Shown in pieces: positions 45,403-55,400 of a stretch of 64,000 nucleotides of DNA (positions within the stretch are counted from its first letter, which is position 1; each line of letters starts with the position of its first letter). Both the position numbers and the translations under genes were made by a program. The stretch is from Methylomusa anaerophila (GTDB taxonomy: Bacteria > Bacillota > Negativicutes > Sporomusales > Sporomusaceae): the NCBI RefSeq assembly GCF_003966895.1, contig NZ_AP018449.1, forward strand, positions 2,373,501-2,437,500. Direction: 5' to 3'. The notes under the pieces are model-generated. The model made no database searches and was not told the DNA's origin. It was given only the letters and a program-made list of their open reading frames with translations.

Positions 45403-47379
45403 TTGTACACCTATATTAGGCGCTATATTTTGGTAATAGTGGCGCTGGTATTGGCGCTACCGGTAACCATCGCTACTGCGGCGCCTGAATTTATGCCCGT
45501 CGATCAGATTACTCCCGGTATGCATGGGGTGGCGAAAACAGTTGTTGCCGGCAACACCATTGAAGAATTCGGTGTGGAAGTGCTGGGGATTATGAAACAG
45601 AAAGGACCGTCCGGCGACCTGATTCTTGTGCGTACATACGGAGATGTCATTGAACGGACAGGCGGAATCGCCCAGGGGATGAGCGGCAGCCCGGTATACA
45701 TCAACGGCAAGCTGGTGGGAGCAATTGCTTATGGCTGGCCGCTTACCGATCATAAAGTAGGCATGGTTACTCCTATTGCTGATATGTTGAAATTGTGGTC
45801 GGTGCAAGAATACCAGGAAAACCAGGAAAACAGCAAAAATAATTCTCCGGCCGCTCCACCGGCAACGGAAAATAAACCGGCAGACAATTTGCCTGATTCC
45901 GGCCAAAAAGAAGAAACAAAACCGGAGCAACCGGGGCAGCCGGAGTCGGAGCCGCCGACTGCTGACACTAAAGCAGAAGAAAAAGCCACACCTCTTATGG
46001 CGGCAGGATTTAGTGAGCAGGCTCTGCAATGGCTTAAGGGAAAATTAAAGCCTTATAACCTGGTGCCTTATGCGGCGGCTGATGCCGGAACCGACGATAT
46101 CGCCTACCGGGTGGTGGAACCGGGCAGCACAATAGGTGTTCAACTGGTTCGCGGTGATGTCAGCCTTGGGGCGCTGGGAACCGTGACTTATGTAGAAGAC
46201 GGGAAAGTTCTGGCTTTTGGACACCCGTTCCTCAAGCGCGGCAACGCCAATTATTTTCTTACCGAAGCCGAGGTATACACGACCACGCCCGGCATGGAGA
46301 ACTCGTTTAAAATAGGAGCAACGGGGGCGGCGATTGGGAAAATCAGCCAGGACCGCGGCGCTGGCATCGCCGGCAAGTTTGGTGTATTTCCCCGGATAGT
46401 ACCGCTAAGGGTTCATGTAACGGATAAGTCGCTGGGAAGATCCCAGGATCTTGCGGCGCAGGTGGCGTATGACGAAGAGTTGGCGCCGGTATTGGCGGCG
46501 GTGTCGGTTTTTAACGCTATTGACAAAGCCACAGACCGAGCGGGCGCCGGAACCGCAAAAGTAAGCTTTGAAATCAGCGCCGCCGACATTCCGGGCGAGG
46601 TTCTGAAACGGGACAATATGTTTTACACTGCGGGCAATATTGGCGAACTGGCGGTGGGAGAAATCTTTGAGGCTTTGGCTTTATTGACCGGCAACCAATA
46701 TAAAGCCATTACTATTACAGATGTAAAAGTAAACGTAGAACTGGAAACCAGCCATCGGACGGCATCCATTTTGCAAGCAAGCGCCAATAGCAGCAGTGCG
46801 AAGCCGGGCGACAAAATTGACATCGCAGTAAAGCTGAAACCTTTCCGGGAAGAGGCAATAACCCGGAATATCAGTTTTACCATTCCCAAGGATCAGCCGC
46901 CGGGAACCATGATGCTGTCGGTACGGGGCGGAGGAACTGTGTCCCTGGCTCAACTCCTGGGTAAACGTCAAGGCACTGATGCTGAGGCAAACCACCTGCC
47001 TTTCGTCCTGAAACCTAAACCGAGCACCCTGGAAGAGACGGTAAAAGAATTGGTCGAACGGGATCGGAATAACGATCTTGTCGCGGAAATCATGGATTTT
47101 AACTTTGATAACTTAAATGGAACACCAACTGGGCAAAATCCAAGAATATCCACGGAATTAGGCGAAAGCCCGAGTCCGGTCGTTCCTGATAAAACCGGGA
47201 AAAAGAAACCGGACACTATTGATCCAGGAACAAATCCAGGAACAAGTCAAAGTCAACCAGGCAAAGTCAAGAAAGCCGGCGAAAGCAAACGGAAATTTAG
47301 CGTCACCACCGATTATATTATTGACGGGGAAACTCAGCTAGTGATAAATATTGAGGATGCCGGAAAGAAAGCCAAGTAA
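45403..47379 (+). CDS. SpoIVB-type S55 peptidase-domain protein
   Basis: 658 residues. N-terminal signal or anchor (YILVIVALVLALPVTIA), then an S55 domain whose two halves, with MPVDQITPGMHGVAKTVVAG and IAQGMSGSPVYINGKLVGAI, hold the likely catalytic histidine and serine. A Pro/Glu-rich insert (about 145-195) separates these from the rest of the domain (GTVTYVEDGKVLAFGHPFLK). A long C-terminal part of unknown fold follows. True SpoIVB activates sigma-K and lies between recN and spo0A; this longer protein lies in the outer-membrane cluster, so an envelope role is likelier. TTG start after GGAAGGATG. Strong terminator follows. Confidence 0.82.
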   Translation: MYTYIRRYILVIVALVLALPVTIATAAPEFMPVDQITPGMHGVAKTVVAGNTIEEFGVEVLGIMKQKGPSGDLILVRTYGDVIERTGGIAQGMSGSPVYINGKLVGAIAYGWPLTDHKVGMVTPIADMLKLWSVQEYQENQENSKNNSPAAPPATENKPADNLPDSGQKEETKPEQPGQPESEPPTADTKAEEKATPLMAAGFSEQALQWLKGKLKPYNLVPYAAADAGTDDIAYRVVEPGSTIGVQLVRGDVSLGALGTVTYVEDGKVLAFGHPFLKRGNANYFLTEAEVYTTTPGMENSFKIGATGAAIGKISQDRGAGIAGKFGVFPRIVPLRVHVTDKSLGRSQDLAAQVAYDEELAPVLAAVSVFNAIDKATDRAGAGTAKVSFEISAADIPGEVLKRDNMFYTAGNIGELAVGEIFEALALLTGNQYKAITITDVKVNVELETSHRTASILQASANSSSAKPGDKIDIAVKLKPFREEAITRNISFTIPKDQPPGTMMLSVRGGGTVSLAQLLGKRQGTDAEANHLPFVLKPKPSTLEETVKELVERDRNNDLVAEIMDFNFDNLNGTPTGQNPRISTELGESPSPVVPDKTGKKKPDTIDPGTNPGTSQSQPGKVKKAGESKRKFSVTTDYIIDGETQLVINIEDAGKKAK

Positions 47380-47388
47380 TTTATGTCC

Positions 47389-47433
47389 CAGAAGCAAAAG
47401 TCTCAGGTTGGATAAACCTGAGACTTTTGCTTG
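47389..47433 (+). terminator. Rho-independent terminator after the S55 gene
   Basis: 18-bp perfect stem AAGCAAAAGTCTCAGGTT (47392-47409) and AACCTGAGACTTTTGCTT (47415-47432), 5-base loop. The T content lies within the stem. Confidence 0.82.
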
Positions 47434-47601
47434 TCGGCAAACCCACATAGGCACCGGCGCCCTTACGCCTTTTGTGAGCTTCAGGAAAACATCGGCAAAT
47501 AAAATTGACATAAGAAAAGCAGGGAATTAATCGCCAATATTGAATAGTAATACAGCGAAAACTATTGACCTCATCCTGACACAAAGAGGGGTATACCCGT
47601 C

Positions 47602-48372
47602 ATGCTGCAGCATTTTCTCAGCCGGATCGGTGCACAGGTGCTGATGGTTTTAGAAACCATCGGGCAGTTATGCATTTTAACCGTTCAGACTATTTACCAT
47701 TTGCCCCAGGTGAATGGCAGGCATTTAATTCGCCAGATGGCTCATTTAGGGGTGGATTCATTACCCATTGTGCTGCTAACCATGTTGTTTACCGGCATGG
47801 TGCTGACCATTCAGACGGCCCACGAATTTATTAAATACGGCGCCCAGTCTTCAGTCGGGGGGCTGGTGGCAATCGCTATGGGCCGGGAACTATCCCCCGT
47901 TCTGACGGGAGTCGTTGTTGCCGGGCGGGTCGGGGCTGCTATCACGGCTGAGATCGGATCAATGAAAGTTACGGAGCAAATTGACGCCTTAAGGGTCATG
48001 GCTGTAAACCCCATAGCCTATTTGGTTGTGCCGCGCTTAGTGGCCTGTATGATCATGGTTCCGCTGCTGGTTGTGTTTGCCGATATTATTGGTACCATAG
48101 GCGGTTACATGATTGCCACCTTATATTCCGGTATTAATTCTTTTACTTTTATGAATTCCATTAAAATATTTGCCATACCCCATGATGTGACAGGCGGACT
48201 TATAAAAGCCACCTTTTTCGGTGCGATTGTGGCGCTTATCGGCTGCCATAAAGGGTTGACAACCACGGAAGGAGCGGAAGGAGTCGGCCATGCCACCACC
48301 GGCTCGGTCGTTTTCTCCATCATACTGATATTTGTCAGCAACTACTTTCTGTCGGTATTGTTGTATAGGTAG
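47602..48372 (+). CDS. mlaE: Phospholipid-trafficking ABC permease MlaE
   Basis: 256-residue permease of the Mla system. MlaE features: FTGMVLTIQTAHEFIKYGAQ, GRELSPVLTGVVVAGRVGAA, EIGSMKVTEQIDALRVM and the C-terminal LIFVSNYFLSVLLYR. It forms the inner-membrane channel with MlaF and MlaD. ATG 47602. First gene of mlaEFD. Confidence 0.95.
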   Translation: MLQHFLSRIGAQVLMVLETIGQLCILTVQTIYHLPQVNGRHLIRQMAHLGVDSLPIVLLTMLFTGMVLTIQTAHEFIKYGAQSSVGGLVAIAMGRELSPVLTGVVVAGRVGAAITAEIGSMKVTEQIDALRVMAVNPIAYLVVPRLVACMIMVPLLVVFADIIGTIGGYMIATLYSGINSFTFMNSIKIFAIPHDVTGGLIKATFFGAIVALIGCHKGLTTTEGAEGVGHATTGSVVFSIILIFVSNYFLSVLLYR

Positions 48373-48442
48373 TATTCAGAAGTCAGAATTCAGGAGTCAG
48401 AATGAGAGAGCGAGAATTCTGAATTCTGAATCCTGAATACTT
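48370..48442. repeat. Family 2 palindromic repeat, copy 3
   Basis: AGTATTCAGAAGTCAGAATT and CAGGAGTCAGAAT pair with AATTCTGAATTCTGAATCCT and GAATACT. It lies between mlaE and mlaF; the hairpin could weaken read-through, but no T-tract is present. Confidence 0.65.
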
Positions 48443-48457
48443 GATCGGGGTGCTTTA

Positions 48458-49213
48458 ATGATCAACCTTGTAAATGTAAATATGACATTTCATGGCAAAC
48501 AGATATTGAAAGACATTAATCTTAGTGTCAAACAAGGCGAGATCATGGTGATTATCGGGCCCAGCGGCTCCGGCAAGAGTACCCTGCTGCGGCTCATGAT
48601 CGGGCTCTTAAAGCCAACCGCCGGTGAGGTGTGGATCCATGACCGTGAAATCACCGCCATGGACGAAGATCATCTCAACCAAATACGTTTGGAGATGGGC
48701 ATGGTTTTTCAATACTCAGCTTTGTTTGATTCCATGACAGTGGGAGAAAATGTTGCCTTTGGCCTTAGGCAGCATACTACCTTAACGGAACAGGAAATCC
48801 GGCAGGTTGTACGGCGCAAGCTCCGCATGGTGGGGCTCTCCGGCCAAGAGCGCGCTATGCCCAGTGAATTGTCCGGCGGCATGAAAAAACGGGTTAGTCT
48901 GGCCAGGGCGATTGCCGCTGACCCTCATATCGTATTATATGATGAACCTACTTCCGGCTTGGATCCCATCATGTCGGCCACCATTAACCGTCTCATCCTG
49001 AATACCCGCCGGGTTATTGGCGCCACTTCCGTTGTTGTAACTCATGACATGGCCAGCGCCTTTTATATAGCTGACCGGATTGCCATGATTTATAAAGGAA
49101 GCATCATCGCAATGGGCACATTGGAAGAGATCAAAGCAAGTACCAATCCGGTTGTAGCCAAATTTATCGCCGGAATTGTTGGGTACACGGACAAGGGGAG
49201 GACAAAATCATGA
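48458..49213 (+). CDS. mlaF: Phospholipid-trafficking ABC ATPase MlaF
   Basis: 251 residues. Walker [21 protein letters not shown], signature [16 protein letters not shown] and Walker [15 protein letters not shown] are complete. The MKKR after the signature is usual for the MlaF/Ttg2A subfamily. Overlaps mlaD by 4 bases. Confidence 0.95.
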   Translation: MINLVNVNMTFHGKQILKDINLSVKQGEIMVIIGPSGSGKSTLLRLMIGLLKPTAGEVWIHDREITAMDEDHLNQIRLEMGMVFQYSALFDSMTVGENVAFGLRQHTTLTEQEIRQVVRRKLRMVGLSGQERAMPSELSGGMKKRVSLARAIAADPHIVLYDEPTSGLDPIMSATINRLILNTRRVIGATSVVVTHDMASAFYIADRIAMIYKGSIIAMGTLEEIKASTNPVVAKFIAGIVGYTDKGRTKS

Positions 49214-50481
49214 ACACTGAGGCCAAGGTAGGCGCCATAACCCTGACCGGCTTGGTATTGCTGGCAGTGATGATCCTATTTCTGGGCGGGATCAGCATTG
49301 GCGAAAAAGGGTATCCGGTTTATGCCGTGTTCAGCCAGGTCAACGGCTTAAAGCCGGGAAATCTGGTGCGCTATGCCGGGGTGGACGTCGGTAAGGTCCA
49401 AGCGGTGGAAATCCTGCCAAATGGCGTGAAAGCAAAACTTATGTTGAATCCGGGAGTAAAAGTTCCCAGCGGCGCTGTATTCACCATCGGAGCTGACGGG
49501 TTATTGGGCGAGAAGTTCATAAACATATCGCCGCCGCTGGAAACCAAAGGCTTTTTGTCTCCCAACTCAGAGGTAACCGGTCAAAATACCCAGGGCCTGG
49601 ATGAGCTAATGGTAGCTGGTAATCAAACACTGGCTGAGGTTCAAGCGTTAGTCAGATCTTTAAATGATGTTTTATCTGACGAAAAGGTAAAAGCAGCCTG
49701 GCGGGAAACTGCTTTCAACGCCCAGGAAATGACTGCCAATTTTAACCGTATGAGTGCAGTATTGGCCCGATTGGCGGAAACCAACGAGGGACAGTTAAAT
49801 GACATGGTATCCGATCTGAAATCCATGTCCGGCAGTCTGCGGGATGTAACCGCAAGGTTGGATCAAATGCTTGCCAGCGTTGATAACAACGGGCAGACTG
49901 CCAATGATCTAAAAATGACAATCCACAATCTCCAAATGACAAGCAATCGAATTGAAAAGATGGCCGCCGCATTGGAGGGGGTTGTCACTGATCCCCAAAC
50001 CGCAAAGGACGTTAAAGAAACCCTTAAGAATGCTCGCGAAGCCTCTGCCAAAGCTAACCGGATGCTTACTCCGGGAGGGGCGGTCAAGGCGGAAACAGGC
50101 GTGGAAGTTTTATACAACTCTTCCCAGGGGAGATACCAGAGCAACGGCGACGTTAGAATCAGCTTCACCCCGAATGATTTTGCCGTTATTGGCGTAAACG
50201 ATATCGGGGAGAATGATAAATTTAATTTTCAGGTTGGTAAAGGAAGTTCAAGCTGGAGTCAGCGGCTGGGTGTCATAGATAGTAAGGCAGGTGTCGGTAT
50301 AGATGCCGCGTTAAATAGTCAGATCAAAATATCACTGGATTTATATGATCCCAATGATCTAAGATTCAAGTTAAGGACCCAATACCGGCTGTCGCCGCAT
50401 ACTTTTCTCATTGGCCAAGCCGATAAAACCACTGGAAAGGATGATCGCATGACGTATTTTGGCCTGCGGAAGGTTTTCTAA
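49210..50481 (+). CDS. mlaD: MlaD (MCE) protein with C-terminal barrel-like domain
   Basis: 423 residues. N-terminal membrane helix ([18 protein letters not shown]), MCE domain at about 35-120 ([36 protein letters not shown]), then a long amphipathic coiled-coil region (about 135-290) and a beta-rich C-terminus ending YFGLRKVF with a terminal phenylalanine, as in outer-membrane barrels. This architecture would link both membranes in one chain. A similar trans-envelope MlaD has been described in Veillonella parvula, another diderm Firmicute. ATG 49210 overlaps mlaF. Confidence 0.93.
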   Translation: MNTEAKVGAITLTGLVLLAVMILFLGGISIGEKGYPVYAVFSQVNGLKPGNLVRYAGVDVGKVQAVEILPNGVKAKLMLNPGVKVPSGAVFTIGADGLLGEKFINISPPLETKGFLSPNSEVTGQNTQGLDELMVAGNQTLAEVQALVRSLNDVLSDEKVKAAWRETAFNAQEMTANFNRMSAVLARLAETNEGQLNDMVSDLKSMSGSLRDVTARLDQMLASVDNNGQTANDLKMTIHNLQMTSNRIEKMAAALEGVVTDPQTAKDVKETLKNAREASAKANRMLTPGGAVKAETGVEVLYNSSQGRYQSNGDVRISFTPNDFAVIGVNDIGENDKFNFQVGKGSSSWSQRLGVIDSKAGVGIDAALNSQIKISLDLYDPNDLRFKLRTQYRLSPHTFLIGQADKTTGKDDRMTYFGLRKVF

Positions 50482-50489
50482 CCTCTCAA

Positions 50490-50684
50490 GAGAGACTGCT
50501 TAGAAACGTTCATATGCGAGGCGCAACGAGGACGCGCAGCGCGGCGTACATAGCGGTACGTAAGAGATCGTCGCCATGGAAACGCTGTTTGTGCGAAACG
50601 GCTCACTTAGTAAGAACAGCCAGCATTATCAGACCGGGCCCGCAGGAGCAACGAAGCAGATGGGCGTTTATAAGCAGTCTCAAG
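50490..50684 (+). repeat. Dispersed palindromic repeat family 1, copy F (middle class)
   Basis: About 195 bp. Its two ends read GAGACTGCTTAGAAACG and, reversed and complemented, GAGACTGCTTATAAACG; both differ from the usual GAACTGCTTA in the same way. The middle is more diverged than in other copies. Confidence 0.8.
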
Positions 50685-50711
50685 ATAACAGAATGTTAAC
50701 GTGAACCTATA

Positions 50712-50740
50712 TTGACACTTACGATATTTGGAAATATAAT
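50712..50740 (+). promoter_or_regulatory. Promoter of the TolC-like gene
   Basis: TTGACA at 50712-50717, 17-base spacer, TATAAT at 50735-50740: a perfect consensus sigma-A promoter. Confidence 0.88.
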
Positions 50741-50790
50741 TATAATGTACCTGACTGCCGAGTCAGTATGACATGCCAAGGAGGTCAAAC

Positions 50791-52107
50791 TTGTCCATGC
50801 TAGATATGTTTAAGAAGAATCTGAGGAAACGTGTAATGATTACATTGGCTAGCGGCTTTATGATAGCAAACACCATAGTATTTACAGTCGCCGCCGCACC
50901 CATGGAATTGACTTTAGACGATTCAGTTGCCCTGGCCCTTAAAAATAATCCGTCGATAAAAATGGCGGAAGCAGATTTAACGAAAGCCGGCTGGAGTTTG
51001 AATCAAGCCAAGGCAGGGAAAGGGCCAACCCTAAGCTTTTCTCATACGGATTCCCGCATCAGAGAAATTAGCAGCACTACAGGAATAGCATACGTAGACT
51101 TTTATTACAAGAATCAGGCCACTCTGGCTTTGCCGCTCTATACCGGCGGCAGAGTCGAAGGTAATATTGACAAAGCCAAACTTGGGGTTGAGTATTATGG
51201 CCTGGGGGTGGAGCAAGCCAAGCAGCAAATAAAGTTGGACGCCACCACCTCATACTATAATTTGCTGCAAACCCGCAACCTGGTCAAACTAAATCAGGAA
51301 TCAGTAGACCAACTGGACGCCCACCTCAAAAATGTGCAGGCCCAATATGGGGCAGGAACTGTCGCCAAGTCTGATGTTTTGCGCTCGGAAGTAGAAAAAG
51401 CCAATGCCGAACAAAATCTGATTAAAGCCCAAAATAACTATGATTTGGCAATGGCCAGCAGCAATAATGTAATGGGGTTGCCCCTGGACACGCAACTTGC
51501 GGTAAAAGATGAACTGAAATATGAAAAGTTTGGGAAGAGTCTGGAAGATTGCGTTCAGATAGCTCTTGCCAATAGACCGGAAGCCACCCAGGCCGATACC
51601 AACGTGGCGATGGCCAGGAAGGACATTGATATTGCGGCCAGCGGCAATAAGCCGCAGGTGTCATTGAACGCCAATTCCGGGTGGTATAACGACGAGTTCC
51701 CCGGAGCCGATAATAATACCTGGTCAGTGGCAGTAGTCACAAGTCTTAATGTGTTTGATTCAAATCTTACCAAATCCCAGGTTAAGGGGGCGGATGCGGC
51801 GCTGGTCAGAGCAACCGAACAGGCTCGCCAGGCTAAAGACGGAATCCAGCTGGAAGTCCGGGAAGCGTATCTCAATATGCTGGAAGCCGAAAAGCGGATT
51901 GATACCAGTTCCGTTGCCGTAACCAAAGCCGAGGAAGACTTTAAAATTGCCCAGGTCCGTTATAGCGCCGGTGTGGGTACCAACCTGGATGTTATTGATT
52001 CCCAGGTAGCCCTGACCAATGCCAAGACCAATTATGTCCAGGCTCTCTATGACTATAATTCAAACCGGGCGAAACTGGAAAAAGCCATTGGCACAGCTGT
52101 AAAGTAA
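50791..52107 (+). CDS. tolC: TolC-like outer-membrane efflux protein
   Basis: About 438 residues, with signal peptide (ITLASGFMIANTIVFTVAAA) and two outer-membrane efflux repeats. Recognisable are LTLDDSVALALKNNPSIKMA, the coiled alpha-barrel region DAHLKNVQAQYGAGTVAKSD and the second repeat AQVRYSAGVGTNLDVIDSQV. Forms a trimeric exit duct for tripartite pumps or type I secretion; in this window it is the only candidate partner for the RTX protein. TTG 50791 follows AGGAGG by 6 bases. Flanked by its own promoter and terminator. Confidence 0.92.
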   Translation: MSMLDMFKKNLRKRVMITLASGFMIANTIVFTVAAAPMELTLDDSVALALKNNPSIKMAEADLTKAGWSLNQAKAGKGPTLSFSHTDSRIREISSTTGIAYVDFYYKNQATLALPLYTGGRVEGNIDKAKLGVEYYGLGVEQAKQQIKLDATTSYYNLLQTRNLVKLNQESVDQLDAHLKNVQAQYGAGTVAKSDVLRSEVEKANAEQNLIKAQNNYDLAMASSNNVMGLPLDTQLAVKDELKYEKFGKSLEDCVQIALANRPEATQADTNVAMARKDIDIAASGNKPQVSLNANSGWYNDEFPGADNNTWSVAVVTSLNVFDSNLTKSQVKGADAALVRATEQARQAKDGIQLEVREAYLNMLEAEKRIDTSSVAVTKAEEDFKIAQVRYSAGVGTNLDVIDSQVALTNAKTNYVQALYDYNSNRAKLEKAIGTAVK

Positions 52108-52136
52108 TACAGGCTGGGCTTGCCGCCGCTGCTATG

Positions 52137-52184
52137 GAAAAAGATCGTTTGTCTCGTCGCCGAGGGAACGATCTTTTTTTATTT
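52137..52184 (+). terminator. Rho-independent terminator after the TolC-like gene
   Basis: AAAAAGATCGTT (52138-52149) pairs with AACGATCTTTTT (52167-52178), followed by TTATTTCTTTT. Confidence 0.85.
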
Positions 52185-52293
52185 CTTTTCCGGACAGAAT
52201 TAAATTCCAGATATATGTAACAGGAAGAAGCCCCGGCAGCGTCGAACTACTTATAGACGCTAAATTATAAAATAACCTGACAGTAAGAAAAAC

Positions 52294-52401
52294 AAGAAAA
52301 ACGCTAACGCATCTTTTGGACGACCGGCAGGCAAAGGACAGCCTTATTATAAGCGGAGGCGGCAGTGTCGAAGCGTTAATAAGGCTGTCCTTTGCCGTCC
52401 T
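52294..52401 (+). repeat. Intergenic repeat family 4, copy 2
   Basis: AAACGCTAACGCATCTTTTG, then GACGACCGGCAGGCAAAGGA and on to GCGTTAATAAGGC, similar to 11023-11122 on the other strand. A perfect 20-bp inverted repeat is visible: GGCAAAGGACAGCCTTATTA at 52330-52349 and its complement at 52377-52396. It is the main content of the 52108-52448 gap. Confidence 0.75.
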
Positions 52402-52448
52402 AAACAGATCCTTTCTTACAATATAGCAAAAAGGCTTGGGGGCAGAAC

Positions 52449-55400
52449 ATGCGAACTAAGGTCACGGCGTTAATTGTAACATTAACGTTAATTATATTGA
52501 CTACCGGTGCCGCCTGGTGGTGGACAGTAAAAAGCCATACCGTTCTGAATGAAGCAAAGGAAACAATCGCCGCTGAGCTTTCCAAGGCCTTCGGCCTGCC
52601 TGTTTCCATTGATCAGCTGGCTGTAAGCGGTCTTAATGCAGCTTCAGCCGCCAATATTACAATTTACGACAAACAGGGTCAGATCCTGGCTCAGATTGAA
52701 CAACTGACAGTGAATTATAGTTTGTTCAGTATTTTTACCGGCAAAGCGCCGGTGAGCGCCATAAATGAAATCAACGTGACCCGCCCGCATTTTTTTCTCA
52801 CTGAATATGTCAACGGCACATGGAATATTGCCGACATATCCCGGACGAAGGATGAAAGCGCCGCTGATTTCACCGGTAAGGTACAACTGCAGGAAGGGAT
52901 TATATCGATAACAACTCCTCAAGGCCAGTGGGACCTTACGCAGCTTGCGGGAACCGTTGACTTTGCCAGAGCGGACGCAACCGGTTTTTCTCTTGCCTTT
53001 ATGAATGATATTACCAACTATAGAACGTCCGGAACGGCCAACCTCAAAAACGGGCGCTTATCGGCCGCCTTACAGGCCGATAAGCTGAATCCGGCTAATT
53101 ATCAGACCATATTGCCGGCAGAGGTCAAGGTTCGCTTTGCCGGCGGCAGTCTTACCAATATGGATGTCGCCGTCAATTATGACGGGAAAAATTTTGCGTA
53201 CGCCGGGGAGTTTAGACTTACCGACCTGGCGGCGGAAGTTTATGGGAAAGATGTTACGCAGGTAAACGGATTGATAACGTTTACGTCTGAACACGTTTAC
53301 ATATTAGGGACAAAGGCGCTGGTGGCCGGCCAGCCGGTAAGCCTGCAAGGCCAGGTGGCCTTAGGCGGGGAACAGCCTGTCCTCGACATCACAGCCAATT
53401 CGCCCGGTTTTGACTTTGCAACGGTTATCAGCGGTTTTCCCCTGACCGGCGCCGTCAAATTTGAATCATCCATCCGCGGCGTGCCGGATAATCCGGTTGT
53501 TGACGCTGCAATCCAGTTGGCCGACAGCAGTTATGACCGGTATTCCATCAGGAATGCCAAGGCAAAGCTTCACTATGACAATGGCGTAGTGGGCGTTGAG
53601 AATGCTGCAGCAAATGTACTGGGCGGCGATATAGCTTTTTCCGGCAATTATCATGTTGACAATCAGCACTACCAGATTAGTTTGCGGGGGCAAGGGCTTA
53701 ACAGCGCGGAATTATTGGCAGGGAGCGATCTGCCGGCGTTAAGCGGTCGGACTGCGGTTGAAATTTATGCCAGCGGTCAGGGAACAAACTTGACCCAGGC
53801 TTCCATGAGCGGGCAAGTTTCTGTCAGTGAAGGCAGCGTTGCCGGCATGCCTTTCGATAAGTTTTACGGTGCTTTTGAACAAACCGGCGGCTTGCTTACT
53901 ATTACCCAGGCCAGTATGGCCTTGCCGGCGGGAGGCCTTATTTCCTCTTCCGGCAAGGCCGATTTAGCCGGCGGCAATATTAATTTTGCTGTTGACGGTT
54001 TCAGTGTTGATGTTGGAAAGTTGCCTCTTACAGTTCCTAATAATATTAAGCTGGCGGGGACTGCCGATTTTACAGCCAGCGTGGCCGGAACGCTGGCGCG
54101 TCCGGAAGCTGAAGCTTCCCTGACGATAAACGATATGGCGGTACAGGACCAGAATTTTGGCCAGGCTAACGGTCAAGTCAAGTTATCGCCGGAACAAATT
54201 GTCATCCGGAATATGGTGCTGGTTGATGGCGTTGGCCAAAACGAATTGAGCGGCAGTATTGAGCTTACAGGAATGAAAAATGTTAACCTCAAGCTTATCA
54301 CGACAAATGTCAGAGCCGAAAAGTTAGCGCAAATTTTTGCTACAGATCAACGTATTACCGGCAATTTAGACCATGAGCTGCTTATTACCGGTCCCCTTGC
54401 CGATGTTTCATTAGCAGGCAGAGTTAAACTTACCGAAGGCAGCTTTAACGGGCAGTTGATTGCTGAAGCCCAGGGAACTTATCAGCGGCGCAACGGTATG
54501 ATTTATATTCCCGAGTTAGCCATCCGGTCTTTAGACAGCAGAATTACTCTGTCAGGTACGGTCGGCAGCAACAACGAGCTAAGCTTGAACGTAGCTGCCC
54601 GCGATATCGACATTACCCGCTTAGGCATCCAATATCCTTATCCTGTTGCCGGTATGGCCAATTTGAACGGGGCGGTAACCGGAACTGCTGCCAGCCCGGT
54701 ATTCACCGGCAATATGATGTCATCTTTCATAAAAGCAAATGGGCAAGTACTGACCAATATTAACGCCCAGTTTCAGTATAATGCCGGTTTGCTGGACCTG
54801 TATCACTTACAAGTTGACCATGGGGCGGGCAAGTTCAATTTTACCGGCTCGGTAGATACCAGGAGCGGCAGGATGTTCGGCAGAATTACCGCCGAGAGCG
54901 GCAATGTTGCCGGCTTGCTGGCCCTTGCCAATCAGCCCGACAGGGGCGTGAGCGGTTTTCTTGACGGAGATATTTTACTGGGAGGAACTTTCAGCAATCC
55001 CAGTATTCAGTTGCTTGGCAAGATCAGAGAAGGCAGAATCAAAAACTATGCGCTGACGACGGTGGATCTGGATGCATCACTCGCCGATCATGTGGTTACT
55101 ATCAATCAATTTACGGCCAAACAGTCCGGCGACGGTATCATTGCCGCCCGCGGCACAGCTGATGTCAACGGTGAAATTAATATGGAAGTAGGCGGCAAGA
55201 ATGTGGATGCGGGCCTGTTTTCGGCCCTTTTTGACACAACGGTGCAACCCTATGGCAAAGTAAGTTTTACCGCTCAGGCAACAGGGGCCACCAAGGATCC
55301 GCGCGTTGCTCTGTCCCTTGATATCAGCGACGGTGGCGTTGTTAATGCCCAGTTCGACCATTTGTACGGATTATTCCTATATAATAGCGGCAGCATCCAT

